In this document: piece by piece, positions 1-11,816 of the stretch | How the letters are laid out: every line of letters starts with the position of its first letter | How positions within the stretch are numbered: position 1 is the stretch's first letter | DNA from: Actinomortierella ambigua | Taxonomy: Eukaryota > Mortierellomycota > Mortierellomycetes > Mortierellales > Mortierellaceae | Reading direction: 5' to 3' | DNA: 64,000 nt | NCBI GenBank assembly: GCA_016098155.1 | Contig: JAAAJB010000039.1 | Coordinates: 1 to 64,000, forward strand | Program-made: the position numbers and the translations under genes | The notes under the pieces: generated by a model | The model's input: only the letters and a program-made list of their open reading frames with translations | Told to the model about the DNA's origin: nothing | Database searches by the model: none

Positions 1-55
<55 letters not shown>

Positions 56-66
56 GGAGAAGGGGG
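1..66. repeat. (GA)n microsatellite
   Basis: Almost pure GA dinucleotide repeat at the left edge, with one interruption near position 37. It lies just beyond the 3' end of the minus-strand phosphatase gene, about 30 bp past the stop codon, so it probably sits in or near its 3' UTR. The repeat may continue outside the window. Confidence 0.95.
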
Positions 67-98
67 TGGAGAGAGGTTGCGGGTATTCCTATTTGTTT

Positions 99-3000
99 TT
101 ATTGGCCTCCAATATAGTACATATTTAGGGCATGGATCTCGCGAGCAATGCCTATCCACCCAAGAGCATCGAATCGACCCCTTAGCCGCTGGTCCCATTG
201 CAGCAGCTCGTACATGAACAGCAAATTGGGCTGGATGATAACATTCAACCGGCGCGCGCGCACTGTTAAATATGCATCAACAAGTGATAACTTATAATAT
301 GCCATCAGGTACGCAATGACAATCGTTGCCGATCGCGACACACCCACGCGACAGTGAATCAAGACCCTAGATTGGCTTCTCCTGGCCGTTTCTAAAAGAA
401 AGACAGACAGGGCCAAAATAAAATAAATAACGAAAGGTCAAGAACACGAGTAAATAGAAAGTATGGAAAAGTGTTGTTTCACACCTTTCTTCACCTAATT
501 GTCCTTTCTGTGGTTATCACTAGCTTACCAATAAAGCCCACGCACTGCTCCAAATGACCCCACAAGGAGTGAATGCCATTGTCAAACATATCGTCGACTA
601 GCTTGACGAACAGCCCTGTCCCGTCATCTGGGTATCCCAGACCAGTCGCTTCGCCAACGCTCAGCACATGGCCGATCCCTAGCGTCTCGAGCAAGCCCGG
701 ATTCGAGGCATGGGCCAAGTTACCGAGGTACAAGAAGGGCAGGATCCGCGATGGGAACGAGCCTTCAAACTCTTGGTGGTAGAACCAACCGTATTTAAGG
801 TCATGTTCCTGCCGGTGAAAGGGTCTTACCGTCCAAATGTCGCTGGGCCTAGCATCTTCGTTGTCAGATTCGATGGGTGTGCTATTGCCCTCATCATTTT
901 CTGCGTTGTAGGTGGTGGTGGTGTTGGACTCTTGCATCTCATTCTCGCGCCGCTTCATGATGGTATCCCAAATCCGCTCTTCCACTTGCAACATCATAAG
1001 GGCATCGTTCGGATAGACAAAGAACGAGCGCCCTAGATCAAGCTGAAGCTTCACATAAGCCTCGGCCAGCGAGAGCTGATAGTGCAGCATGATGTAGCTC
1101 AGCGCCAGAAGCGACGTGTCTGTGTAGCCGTCAACGCAGTGCAAAAGCACCTCGTGGCGACGTTGGGATGGCTGGTGTGTTGGCGACGGTAGTTCGTTGG
1201 CGACCTGTTCAACAAAAAGTGCCATTTCGACCAGCTGTGCGATTTGCATCCGCAGGATGGCATGCCCGGATTCCGAGCCTTGTGCAATTTGAGCCGCCAC
1301 AGTCCTTTGGGTAGCATGCATCGCTGCAATCTCCTCCTGGCACGGCAAAAGATTCCTTGGGGTTCCGTCTACACCTGTTGAGAACCCTGTGTTGATGCTC
1401 AAGGACGACGTTGATGGTGGAAACAGATGTGGCTCAACACAGTTTGTCAATGATCCTGAACACACGACGTGGAAGATATCCTTGGTTGGAAGAGGTGCAG
1501 AGGCATAAGGGATGCTCGAACGGATATGGTCTAAAGTAGCAGAAGGTGGTGCTGTGGCGCCGGCACGGCACTCGATGCATACCGACGGCTGAGGTGCGGT
1601 CGATGTGATGGTCGAGATAGGGGGTATCAAGGGTGGATAGTCATTTGGAGGCGTCGATGGCTCGTTAATGGAGTGCAGTCCCGCTTCTGAGATGGAGATG
1701 GCGGAGGGGGGACCAGAGAAGGATGTTATCGAGGAAAAGTAGGACGAGTGCTCGGGCCCTGGAGACACTGGGGTGGCAAGCGACCTTGCATCGGAACGTG
1801 TAGTGGGAACATCAGTGTGATTTCCAAGCTAGAGAGTGGGTGGAAAGAAGTGGCGGTTAGGGCCTCTGCCACGTGCTCATGCAAAATGCACCCGCCTACA
1901 AAAGCCTCGTTTCCCAGTTGGTTCGTTTGCTTGTACGACGGTGTGACGAAAAATACTGATAAAAACACAGGAGCCGTCTGCTCTATGCTGCTTACCCATA
2001 CGCCAGGCGCAATCTCAGATACTCTCGTCAGCAACGCCATCTTTTCCCGTTCTTGTTCCCAAAAGTCCACATTATGTTGCGTTGGGCGTCCCGCCGAGTC
2101 CACAGCAATCAACTCTGGGCATTGCTGCTCCAAGCTTTGGAAAGACTCTGAAATGCCACACGAGATGGGGGGAGAGAGAGTCAATATTAACTTTAGTGAG
2201 TGTTCAGAGTTTATCTCGTTCCTGGCGAATAAGGTGAAGACGAATATCACAGGGTTGATGTATCCATATCTTACCTGTGACAACCATGGTTTCACATCGT
2301 TGCTGCATACCAAGCGGCTGCATGCGGAGGAAGAAGTCTTCCTGGGCATCAGAAATGAGATTGGCCACAGCAATAACGCGTTCCAACCACTCCCGTCGAC
2401 CTTGTTGCTCATGTCCACCCGAGCTAGCGTCGACACAGTCTGGGTGCGATGGAGATGAGGTTGTGGCTTGCTGTTTTGGTGCAGAGCCATATACCACGAT
2501 GTTGGAGATGGTCGCATATCGTGCAACCTGGATCTTAAAGTTGCGAATGTTTATCCCATCCGTCTCCGTGGAGAGGAACCGCGGTTGCAGGGGCAATGTT
2601 GAGCGATCGGAATCCGCTATCGGTGTTAGCGACGCGATGAGTGCCTGAGCATTGGCCGACGAGGTCGAATCAAAGGACAGCGAATCGTCTGTCAGGAATA
2701 GAGAGGAGTCGGCACTCGAGTCGGTACTAGTCATGGTGATCTCACCGTTAGAGGTCGTGGTTTGTGTCAGTGCGTTCTCCATTCCAGCAGCAGCGATGTC
2801 GACGTTAGCAGCGTCTGAGGAAGAGGCAGTCTCGGCGCCAGTGGTGGAGACAGCATAGTCCCCGGATGAGGGCGTCGAAGGACGAGCAGGAGCCTTGTCC
2901 TGTGACCGATGGATATTATTGTTGTAATCCTCAGATGGCGATGGCATGGTGGGGATGGGCTCGAGAAGCTCAGAGGCACTCACAGAGCCCACCAGACGGC

Positions 3001-3322
3001 CATGGTCCAAGTCACTCGCGTGTACAAGAATGAGACCCCGATGGCAAGGTACAGGAACTCCGCCAGCCATGGGGTCAATCTCAAAGAACGCGTTCTGGTG
3101 TGGGTCGTGGCCATCGACGCCGTGCAGCCAGGGGAAGAGTGTACCTGAGGGGAGAGGTGCTTCAACGTAGGCACGGTGCAGTGCTTTAAGGTCCCTGGCG
3201 GAGATGTGTTTGAGCGGAGTAGAGAGGGCCGGAGCAGTCGAAGGAGGAGTAGAGGTTTGCGACGGTTGTGTCTCTAACAAGGGTGAGTAGCGATCGCTGT
3301 GGATGGCCGTGGTGACCATCAT
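99..3322 (-). CDS. Pps1-like dual-specificity protein phosphatase
   Basis: Proposed join on the minus strand: 3322-2275, 2147-1900, 1828-529, 391-99, giving 962 residues with consistent phase. The start is the first ATG of a Met-Met pair at 3322, because the reading frame upstream translates only into low-complexity leader. The last exon carries the active-site signature HCRVGVSRSAT (Cys about residue 879, Arg about 885), and the end of exon 3 has the preceding dual-specificity core (SRILPFLYLGNL). An earlier segment near residue 662 reads HCVDGYTDTS: it keeps the Cys but lacks the catalytic Arg, as in the degenerate first domain of fungal Pps1 proteins. Family knowledge: Pps1 removes phosphate from Tyr and Ser/Thr and acts around S phase. 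The N-terminal 430 residues are Ser/Thr-rich and look disordered. The donor of intron 2 is the least certain; 1873 is an alternative exon end. Confidence 0.82.
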
Positions 3323-4281
3323 GGTTGTAGAATGAAGCCGAAAAGTAAAGCGAATGAAAGGGAAGATGAGGGCAAAATGAGATGATGGAAAACTGGGAAG
3401 TGTGAGATGACAAGAGGAAGGTGGGAAAGAACAGTGATAACAACAACAACAACAACAACAGATGAGTGATACTCTCGTCTCTCCCAAGAACAAAGAGTAA
3501 GGGAATAAAAAAGGTTTGTGTGGGCGCATGGCCCTCCTATCTGTGTCTTTCTAGCTCGTGCCCACTGTCTGTTGAAGACTGTTTTGGGTTCTCAGTGCTC
3601 AGAAACGCGCTTCAGCTCTTTTCTTTTAGTGGAGAAGAATACCATAAGGAGGGTCGAGGCGAAAGAAAGGGTGGGGATGGAGACATCTCTCTCGAAAAAA
3701 GGAGAGGGGAACGCGGGACAGGCGAGGAGACGGTCCAACAGACAGCGAGGGGGAGACAGACGCCTTGGTTGAGAACGGAACTTCAGCCTAAAGAGCCTGA
3801 GAACCACGCGTCATCTCTTCACTTACTGCCACAAGCACCCTGTGTTCTTTATCGACAGCACAAGTGGTTCAGTTGCTGACTGAGATGGATGGTCGAGGCG
3901 TATCGTTACGTAGTCGAAAGACTTGTAGCGCCTACTATCTCTGAGAAGCTTACAGTGATGGAGCACAAGCTCAGCGCCACACTATGATTCGAATGGTGAG
4001 CTCAGCGGCGTCCATCCCACAATTGTTGGTTTGCTGACGCGATGCTTTCGAGAAGCAGGCCTAATTGCGCCTCACAGATGAATTATTCTCTCTATTCATT
4101 ATCTTCAACGTTCATCAAGGAGTAAAGTTTGTCCAGCATATATGTGTCGCAGTCGCCTGTCAGCAAGGCGCTTTCATGTGTAAAAAGAAAAAAAAAAGAA
4201 CTCGGTCTCCATTGATTCTATCTTTTCGTTCACTCCACTAAACCGGGTTGGGTAGAAGCGAAGGGGGTATAGTGGTAAAAA
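3323..4281. other. Intergenic: promoter/leader of the phosphatase gene
   Basis: No gene is seen. The part next to the phosphatase start carries a short CAA repeat (about 3436-3461) and purine-rich tracts that would fall in its 5' leader. The distal part is the downstream region of the TMEM135-like gene. Open frames here have no recognisable motif. Confidence 0.6.
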
Positions 4282-6659
4282 CTAGTTCTTTCCCAGGATG
4301 TGGTAGATAAGTTTTGTCACAAAAGGTGACAGCACTTGCTCCTCCTGCTGGTAGAAGGACTAAAGTACAGAGGAGAGTCATAGAGGCAAACCAGAGGTAA
4401 GGGTCGTTAGGTTTCAATACAGGGCACAAGGTATTGTTGTAGCTGATAAGAAACTCGATATCGGGCGCCAGGCGAGGAAAAAAACTTACCATAATAAGCG
4501 ACATGGCGCACGAGAACATCATCACCTCCCAGTGTTTGACACCCTTGATCCAGTTCTTCTGATAGAGAATCTTGTACAGTGACTCGGCAGCTTTTGGAAG
4601 CACATACATGGCCAGTTCGGCGCGACGAGACTCCTGCTCAACCATGATGGCAGCTCCAGAGCACGTGAAGCCAAATAGCCAGTACAGGTATTTGCTATTC
4701 GAGTTTACCCACCCATTATGGAAAAGCGACCGATGGGTGCAGATCTGAGACTGGTAAAGAGCAACAAAGACTGCCAGGAATACCGATGACCGGAGCGTGT
4801 TGAATGAAGTCTTGGAAAGCACACCAACTGGATCGGCGAGGAGGCGCTTCATCCGCAGAATCAGCATTGGAACAAAGTTGAGTGTGGCATACACAGGTAG
4901 GATATTCTTCGTTACTTGAATGAATCGCTCAACATTGTTGACCCTGCAGGAGTCAAAGGACGGATGCAATACCGCGCAGGGAATGATGTCGGTGTACTCT
5001 GTCAGTTGCGACACAATCTCGAGATTTCGCTTAGTCGGCTTCAGGCGCTCCACCAAGGCCTTGACCTGACTCACGTCAACAGGGAAGCCGCGGACTCGTG
5101 CTCGATTGAATGCAAGTGCCTCAGTGTGAACACGGGCCGTCTTGACCATGAATCCGAAGTACTCGGGTGGAATGGTGTCCGGTTGCATCTGATACGTGGT
5201 ATGCAAAAAAAAAAAAAAAAAAAAAGATGTAAGCCTCTTGTTCCGTCCAACGAGCTTTGCCTTTCATGACTGGATACGATACGAGACACGAAAAAAAAAA
5301 GCAATAGCAATAGTAGGAGTGTACACTTACACAATAGGCATATAAGACTTGAGCAGACCCCAAGGCGAACAAAAGAGCGTCACCGTGTCGGAATTCGAAG
5401 CGACCACGGTGCTTTGCAGCATTGTAGACACCCTGCCCAGCTCTATGTGTTCCCAATTGCAACAGGTAGGTTAGCACTGCATTTGATTAACACGTCCATT
5501 CTCCTGCCTTGATAACAACGACTCTTCGAAGCCAGCATACCGAATCAACATTTGTTGGGCAAAGGTCACGCGACGGTCGTGGTTCTCGATCAGGATAGCC
5601 AGGCCAGCAATGGCGCCAGCGATGGCGCCATTGATGCGATCGTCCTTGCCACGATGCAGCTTAAGACTATTATTCACAAACTTCCAGAGAAACGAGAACA
5701 TGCCGAAGAAGGCGCCGAATCGAAGAGAGTCTCGTCCTGTGAAGGCGTCCCTAAGCACCTGAACGAAGGGTGCCCTGTTTCCAAAGTGACAGTAAGGCTT
5801 GGATTAATCGATACTATCCAATCTCAATCAACATATCTTTTCCCATGCTGTTCCTCGCTGACATACTTTCCCTTTGACACCTTGATCAGTCCCAAGAGGA
5901 AATTGACCAGTGCCTTCATCCCGTAAGTCACGCCAAATGACCCTATTTGATGGAGGCGAATGAGAATCAGACAGTTGACAGGCAAAACTAGTCTCTTGCC
6001 ATAGGTACCGTTCATTTCCACTTACGGACAGCCCCAAGAAGTGCGTGTCTGAGGACGCCAATCTGGGTATCACAGCGGTAGTTGAGGTGAGGGATTGTTG
6101 TGCCGCGTTTGAACTGCTTAGCCCGCTCTGCAGCTTCGCGGCCCTCCTTGGTTCTGTAGTGGCGCGAGCGTTTGCCATTGATGTACTTTTGATCGGTATA
6201 TTTGTATTCTACCGAAGATGCTGTGGTGGTCGTCTCGGTTATGCTGGAGACCACATTATCCGACGAGGAGATGGTGGGTAAAGACGACGACGAGGATGAG
6301 GACGAGGGAATGGATGGTGACGACATATCGTCTTTGAACAGGTGGTCTTCGGCCGGTGCGCCGGTAGTCTCGACATCATTGGGATGGACATCCGTCGTAT
6401 GGGTAGCTTTGATCACAGAGTGCTCCTCGTCCTCGAGGACAGATCCCGAGCCATCGATGGTGGCATACGACGACGAGAGCGAGGATATCGAGGAGTTTAC
6501 TGAGGTTGTGGTTACTGTCCGCTTGGTGACACTCGTCTTGCTTTCCAGTGAGGTGCTAGCGACGCCGGTAGTCGTGGTGGCCTGAGTATCTTGGGCACTC
6601 TCAAAGCTAGGATTGCCCTCGCCTGAGTCGTTTGGTGAGGGTGGTGTGTTGCTGGACAT
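4282..6659 (-). CDS. TMEM135-like multi-pass membrane protein
   Basis: Six exons on the minus strand: 6659-6026, 5942-5867, 5774-5541, 5442-5331, 5188-4490, 4359-4282; phases agree and give 610 residues. The first 190 residues are Ser/Thr-rich and acidic. The conserved part resembles animal TMEM135: a Cys-containing start of the first repeat, then DSLRFGAFFGMF followed by the glycine/alanine helix AIAGAIAGLAIL (Tim17-like fold), FRHGDALLFALGSAQVLYAY, and later HPSFDSC and a second hydrophobic repeat. The short last exon encodes a tail ending LIYHILGKN, which fits the family better than reading through the GTAAGT at 4489. In animals this family is peroxisomal/mitochondrial and affects lipid traffic and organelle dynamics; the fungal role is inferred. 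A T-run of 21 bases lies in the intron before exon 5. Confidence 0.8.
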
Positions 6660-7499
6660 GGCGTTTGGATGAACAAGTGCGGAGAGTGAAGGGTGGGGGA
6701 AACGAGAGAAGGATCAATTGTAATATGGAGTGTGGTAGATATGGTCGACGTTTTTTCAAGGAGAATGTTATGGTGCGGGCCGGTCAAGGAGATGGTTGGC
6801 TACAAGTGGCTGCTCTGACAACGAAGTACGGGCAGCTGGAAAGGGTGTAGCGAGATAGGGCGAGGGATTGGTATTTATTATGCTGGAAAGCAGTGCCGAG
6901 CCGACTTTGTGGATTGGCGGGTCGCGAGCAGCCAGGGCACAAGATGCAATGCTGATGAGAAGAATGTAGACGGGGATTAGGATTCGGCAATTGTCACACT
7001 TGTTCTCGAACAATAGCGGTTGTTCTTCAGCTGTTTAGAGTTGGACACAGCGAGTAAAAGCTCGCCTCACTGGTTTTTGAGTCAACTCACCCCAGAAACT
7101 CCATGTCGAACCGTTCGTGACCCGCTGTCACGCCTTTCCTCTCTCCACATCCGAGCACATGTTTGCCAGGATCGGAAAGGAGGATTAGTTACTCGTCAGA
7201 CAAATGGTTCGTAAGGTCAAGCACTCTTAGGCATCCCCTCTGTGATTTGGCTGGGATGGTAGACTACCGCAGGCAGGTCTGATCAAGGAAAGTGTGGAGA
7301 ATTTCGATTACTAACGTTTTTTACCCCTCCTTTCCCCCCCCCAACAAAATTGTAGCCCATGCGCTCAGTCCAACCAACCCTCTCTCTTTCTCCACGGCTC
7401 TCAACTGTGCTCTTTCTCTTACCTCTTTCCTACACACTTCTGCAGGTCGTGGTTCCCATTGGTTGTCAACCTGAGAACTCCCTACATATGCAAAATTGT
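6660..7499. other. Intergenic upstream of the TMEM135-like gene
   Basis: This stretch separates the start of the TMEM135-like gene from the 3' end of the next minus-strand gene. I see no coding exon, only a C-run (about 7332-7341) and pyrimidine-rich sequence. It should contain the promoter of the TMEM135-like gene. Confidence 0.55.
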
Positions 7500-7634
7500 C
7501 TAAATCGCTTTCGGGTGGAAAGCTAACGTCGTTCTTTGTTGGCCTCTCGCACCTCTGATCATTTCCGGGATGGTCTTGCGCAGGTGGTCCATGTGCTGTA
7601 CGTGGTTGAAACAGTATGCCGAAAGAGATAGAGA

Positions 7635-7669
<35 letters not shown>

Positions 7670-8097
7670 GAAAGAGTGGAGTCGCTCGTTGTCAGAAGTT
7701 AATGTGGCAATCTGCTCTGCCTTTGCTCGCCACGCTCAAACTGATGTTGACTTACGGTTGGATCCAGAGGCTCGTGACCTGTAAGCATGCTGCCAAGGTC
7801 GATAAGTGTCTGATAGACCACTTCCGTCTTGGCGGCTGACAAACGCGGTTGCCAAGCTTGGTTTAATCTGCCCTCATCCTCCTCGCATCGTTGATCAGCC
7901 TGTGAAGCCCAGTTCATGTCAAAGTAACACTCAAACAGTTCGTCAAAGAGAGCTTCGTCTTTTCCTTCCCCACATTTTTGTTCCTGTCCAATGGCGCCAG
8001 TGCCGAGAGTATGAAGTTGGGCGCGTAGTTCTGGAAGGTACGCGGCCATATCTGTAACGCGTCTTTGCAAATCTATTGGCTGTTCCTCCTCCTTCTC

Positions 8098-8130
<33 letters not shown>

Positions 8131-8541
8131 GTTGTCGTTGTCGTTCCCTCCCTCTTGGCCCTCGACATCGTCATTACTGTCACTCCCGAGGACCTTCCCC
8201 TGTATGAGATCCTGACTCACATGCCTTCCCTTCGGCGTCTCGGGTAAAGTAGCAAGTGGGCGAGAGAAGAGCAATCTAGGGGATGTTTTGGGAGCAGGAG
8301 GCAGCTGCCTGAATGTATTGAGCCATTCCGATAGTCCTGAAGGTGGGTTGTGCCTCGAACCTGTTTGCCTCATCTGGCCCGGACTGTGGTGAGGCTTTGG
8401 AGCCAAAGGGCTGTTGTTGCCTTTGGCGCTGTTTCCCGCCTGGGAAAGCACGCCGTGCAAGCCAGTTTCAGGTCCAGGCCCCAGAGAAGGCAAACTCATC
8501 CATTCGATGGATTCTGAATCGTCTTGACAGTTATTCGACAT
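7500..8541 (-). CDS. Unrecognised acidic protein
   Basis: Two exons, 8541-7757/7754 region and 7595-7500. The first exon ends at a good donor (ACC then GTAAGTCAAC) near 7754, and the second begins after CGTACAG at 7596, keeping phase 0 and ending in TAG at 7500. The start is the ATG at 8541; the frame continues upstream only to non-ATG codons before a stop, and a TTTCAG just upstream of the ATG could be a 3' splice site of a leader intron. The protein (about 290 residues) has a Pro/Ser-rich first third, an Asp/Asn/Glu run (encoded by GTC repeats on the plus strand near 8100-8145) and a more structured C-terminal half with FDELFECYFDMNW and VVYQTLIDLGSML. I recognise no domain. Function unknown. 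Confidence 0.6.
7626..7670. repeat. GA/GATA microsatellite
   Basis: Mixed GAGATA and GA repeat. On the proposed gene model it falls inside the single intron of the acidic-protein gene (coding strand: CT/TATC), where it lengthens the pyrimidine-rich stretch before the 3' splice site at 7596. Confidence 0.9.
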
Positions 8542-9453
8542 TGATGCAGTTCTGAAAGATTTTGGAAGATTCTCGCTTTTCGTTGGGCTTGCCACCGGTC
8601 ACGAATGCACGTGGCATGGCCGACCAGTAACGGATGTTTGTGCTGGCTGTGCGACGTGCCGTTGACAACCATCGCTAAATTGAACTCTTCCTGCTTCAAG
8701 GTTGGAGATGAGGAAAGCACAAGTTCCCACGAGAGTATGTGATATCACTTTAACATCATCACCCTCCAAAGGCTGGACAGGACGGGGAGGTGGTCGCGTT
8801 GACGAGGAGTGGTGGCACCACATGGTACGAGTGAGTGGCTGGGAGAAATTTCGGAAGAGGGAGGAATCGAAAACCTCGACACTTCCAGAGCCTAGTATCA
8901 AAGGAGCTTATTTGTGGTGTCTGAGGTGGCAAACGTACATTTTAGGGCGAGAAAAGCACAGTACGGGGATACATGACTGCTAAGGCCGCCTTAGATCGGA
9001 CCCCCGCCCGATCTTGGCAAACCCTTGTCTCCACATATGGTACTTTTGCACCTCGAAGGAGGGGATGGGAGGGGAGGTCAAAGGTCAACGGAGACAGAGG
9101 GATTGATCAATGATAGAATGAGGGAGTAATATCGCAAGCACACCTCTATCTGCGGAAACAGTGAACAAGAGGAGTGTGAAATGACCGAAAGGTAAACAAA
9201 AAGTTTAAAACTGACCCCATCGCTGCCCAAGTGGCCTCGCGCTTCTTCTTTCTTCTCCTCTTTCATTCTCTCATCCTCGCAAACCCTCTCTTCACGCCTA
9301 TTCTTTCGACCATTCAAGCCCTCTTTCCCACCTCCTTTCCGCCTCCCTCACATCTTAAACCGTCTCGCCTCCTTTCAGACTTCTCCTGACCGTTGGAGAG
9401 TGTTGTGCCTCCATCGTTGAAGACGGAATTTCCTCTGCAGCTGTGCGTCAGTC
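8542..9453. promoter_or_regulatory. Shared divergent promoter region
   Basis: About 0.9 kb between the start of the minus-strand acidic-protein gene and the start of the plus-strand anion transporter, so it must hold both promoters and leaders. The transporter side (about 9235-9450) is a long C/T-rich leader, typical of fungal highly pyrimidine leaders. No specific operator was recognised. Confidence 0.55.
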
Positions 9454-11674
9454 ATGGAAGATACCCATCTGGATGTTCATAGCTGGCTTGTCGCAATCAC
9501 CTTTATGGTGGTAATTGCGCTGGTCATCCATCCTGTCAGGATCCCTTTACCCATCCCTGCAATTACCCATGCTGCCAAACGCCGGATCCAAGAGCGTAGG
9601 GACCGACAAGATCAGCTGCCTCTGGAGAGTGAAGACACGCTGACCACATCCCCAGCATCGGCTTCGGCATCTGCACCATCCAAGAAACAAAAAAGGCCTC
9701 GAAAGTACTACCCCCATGGCATCGTGCTCAATTTAGCGTCGGCACCTGTTCTAGGCGTTCTCTTCCTGTTGGCCACAACATCGATCAAGATTCAGAGCGT
9801 GCGTGATGGTATTGTCGGTGCTCCTGGTACAGGTGTTGAGCCTTATGCTGTGATGGTCCTCTTCATGTCGCTGGTAAGTACTGTGTTGCTATCCTATTGA
9901 GCACTATCACCATGTCAGCTTGACTCCCCTCGGTAGCACTCTGAGTCTAATCATCCAGACCATCCTCCCCTTTTTTTTTAAAAAAAAAATTGGGAAACTA
10001 CCCCGTTCTCCTCCCCTTTCGTTCACCCTGAACTCATAGGCCTACATCTGCATCAGTTTGGATATGACAGGCATCTTCCAATACGCTGCATTTTGGATCG
10101 CACAGCGTGCCAACGGATCTGGGCAACGAGTTTTCTTTTCCTTCTTCATCCTATCAACCTTGATGAGTGGTCTAGCCAGCAACGACGTCGTCGTGTTAAC
10201 CATGACGCCTTTCCTCATCTATTTTGCTGGTGCGGTCAATCTGGACCAGCCGGTGGCATTCCTGATGGCCGAGTTCCAAACTGCCAACATTGCATCAATG
10301 GCGCTTTATATCGGCAACCCTACGAACGTTGTTGCGTCGCAGGCGTACAAGATCTCGTTTTTGGAGTATTCCGCCTGGATGTTGCTACCTTGTTTCGCAT
10401 GCGTCATTGCCTGTTACGCTATGCTGCGTATCGTCTTTCGCGATCAACAATATGTGCCATTGAAGATCAACTCTCCAGGGATTGATCCACGGACTTGTCT
10501 GATTGACCCCAAAGGCGCTATTTTCGGACTGTGCGTTTTGGCATCCTCGCTGATTTGTTTGGTTGGAACGTCGTTTGCTCATGTCTCTGTGTGGATTGTC
10601 ACCGGACCCTTTGCCTTGCTGTCATTATGTCGCGATGCGTGGTACGATTGGCAAGGCAAGTTTTTGGGCGTCGGATCTAGGCGTGAGATATCCCAGGGTA
10701 CCTGCCCACCTCAGCAGCAACAGGAGGCGGCCGATCTTGAGAGAGGTAGTGGGGCCAAGAAGGACGGTGTCGGTGATGCATTTTCTGTGACAGAGCGAGA
10801 GGCGGAGATTCTCGAGCTACCGGAGCTCATGACGGAGCCGCCGCCAAGCCGTGCAACGGTGACAGACCTGAGCTACATCTTGACTTCAGAAGCGGACGAT
10901 CCAGAGGATTTGGAAGATCGCCTGTCAGTGGGTTCCACCAGATCACCCAAAGCTGGTCCAAGCGTGTCAGGATCCGATCAGGAAAAATGTTCGACCCCAG
11001 AGTCGGAGGGGCAAAGCGTTAACAGCCCCACAGCATCTCCAGTCCACCCCCCGCAGACTATGGGAGCCGATACCTTTGCTCGACAACACTCTGCCACTAC
11101 CACTGATCGCCAGATGCTCAAAGACAAAGGTTGGTTCGAACGCCGCTGGCCCTTACTGCATGCTATTTTTGTCCGCATGCCATGGCCGATCTTGCCCTTT
11201 ACGTTCGGAATGTTCATTCTTGTTGAGGGCCTCTCGCATACTGGGTGGATTGGACTTTTTGCTACCTGGTTCTCTTACCTGGTGCCGAGCTACGTTGCTG
11301 CCGTCTACTCTATCGGTCTCCTGTCTGTCGTGCTCTGCAACCTGTTCAACAACATTCCAATGACTATCCTGGTGGCACGGATCCTGCAGCACTCTAACTT
11401 CATGGATGTCTTGAGCAGTCAGGTCGCCACATCTAACGACAAGGAAGCTATCGTTCGTGGATGTGTCTTTGCGCTGATTGTTGGATCGAATCTAGGCGCT
11501 TGCACAACCTTCATCGCATCGCTGGCGGGATTGATGTGGGACACCGTGCTCCGCAACAAAGGTCGAAATCTTGGTTTCTGGACCTTTGCAAAATGGAATG
11601 CCGCTGTGATGCCGTTAGTTATTCTAACCGGATTGTCTGTGCTTGTTGCTGAGTTGACTGTCATGTATTATTAA
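9454..11674 (+). CDS. ArsB/CitMHS-type anion transporter
   Basis: Two exons, 9454-9873 and 10040-11674 (donor CTG/GTAAGT, acceptor CATAG), 684 residues. The N-terminus has one hydrophobic segment, a basic loop, then a core of roughly ten helices. Motifs fit the ArsB/NhaD/citrate ion-transporter superfamily: LASNDVVVLTMTP in the first half, IGNPTNVVASQ, and the mirrored second half NLFNNIPMTILVARIL and SNLGACTTFIASLAGLMW. A long acidic/Ser-Pro loop, about residues 330-500, separates the two halves and is probably cytosolic. Family members move arsenite, citrate or other anions, often driven by proton or sodium; the substrate cannot be told from sequence. It faces the cullin gene tail-to-tail with only 142 bp between stops. 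Confidence 0.8.
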
Positions 11675-11680
11675 AATAAA
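11675..11680 (+). terminator. Poly(A) signal of the transporter gene
   Basis: AATAAA directly after the TAA stop, repeated once a few bases further on. Known role: cleavage/polyadenylation signal. Its position touching the stop implies a very short 3' UTR, in keeping with the close convergent cullin gene. Confidence 0.6.
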
Positions 11681-11816
11681 ATAAAAGAAGATGAAGGGAA
11701 ACCCGCGTTTTTATTTCGCGCAGAAAAATGCTGTATGGTGGATTGTGGGCGAATAGAAGACGCACACAAAAAAACGAAGGCGTGGAATCGGTCATTCCTG
11801 ATCGATATGGATCCCT

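Noticed and set aside
5861..5880. Alternative donor AAG/GTGTCA with acceptor TTCAG at 5760 in the TMEM135-like gene
   Set aside because: Also in phase, but the GTATGT donor at 5866 with the CAG acceptor at 5775 has better splice consensus and adds a plausible short segment. Not excluded.
8542..8901. Minus-strand frames upstream of the acidic-protein ATG
   Set aside because: They begin with non-ATG codons and lack motifs. A leader intron ending at TTTCAG near 8552 is possible but no donor could be assigned.
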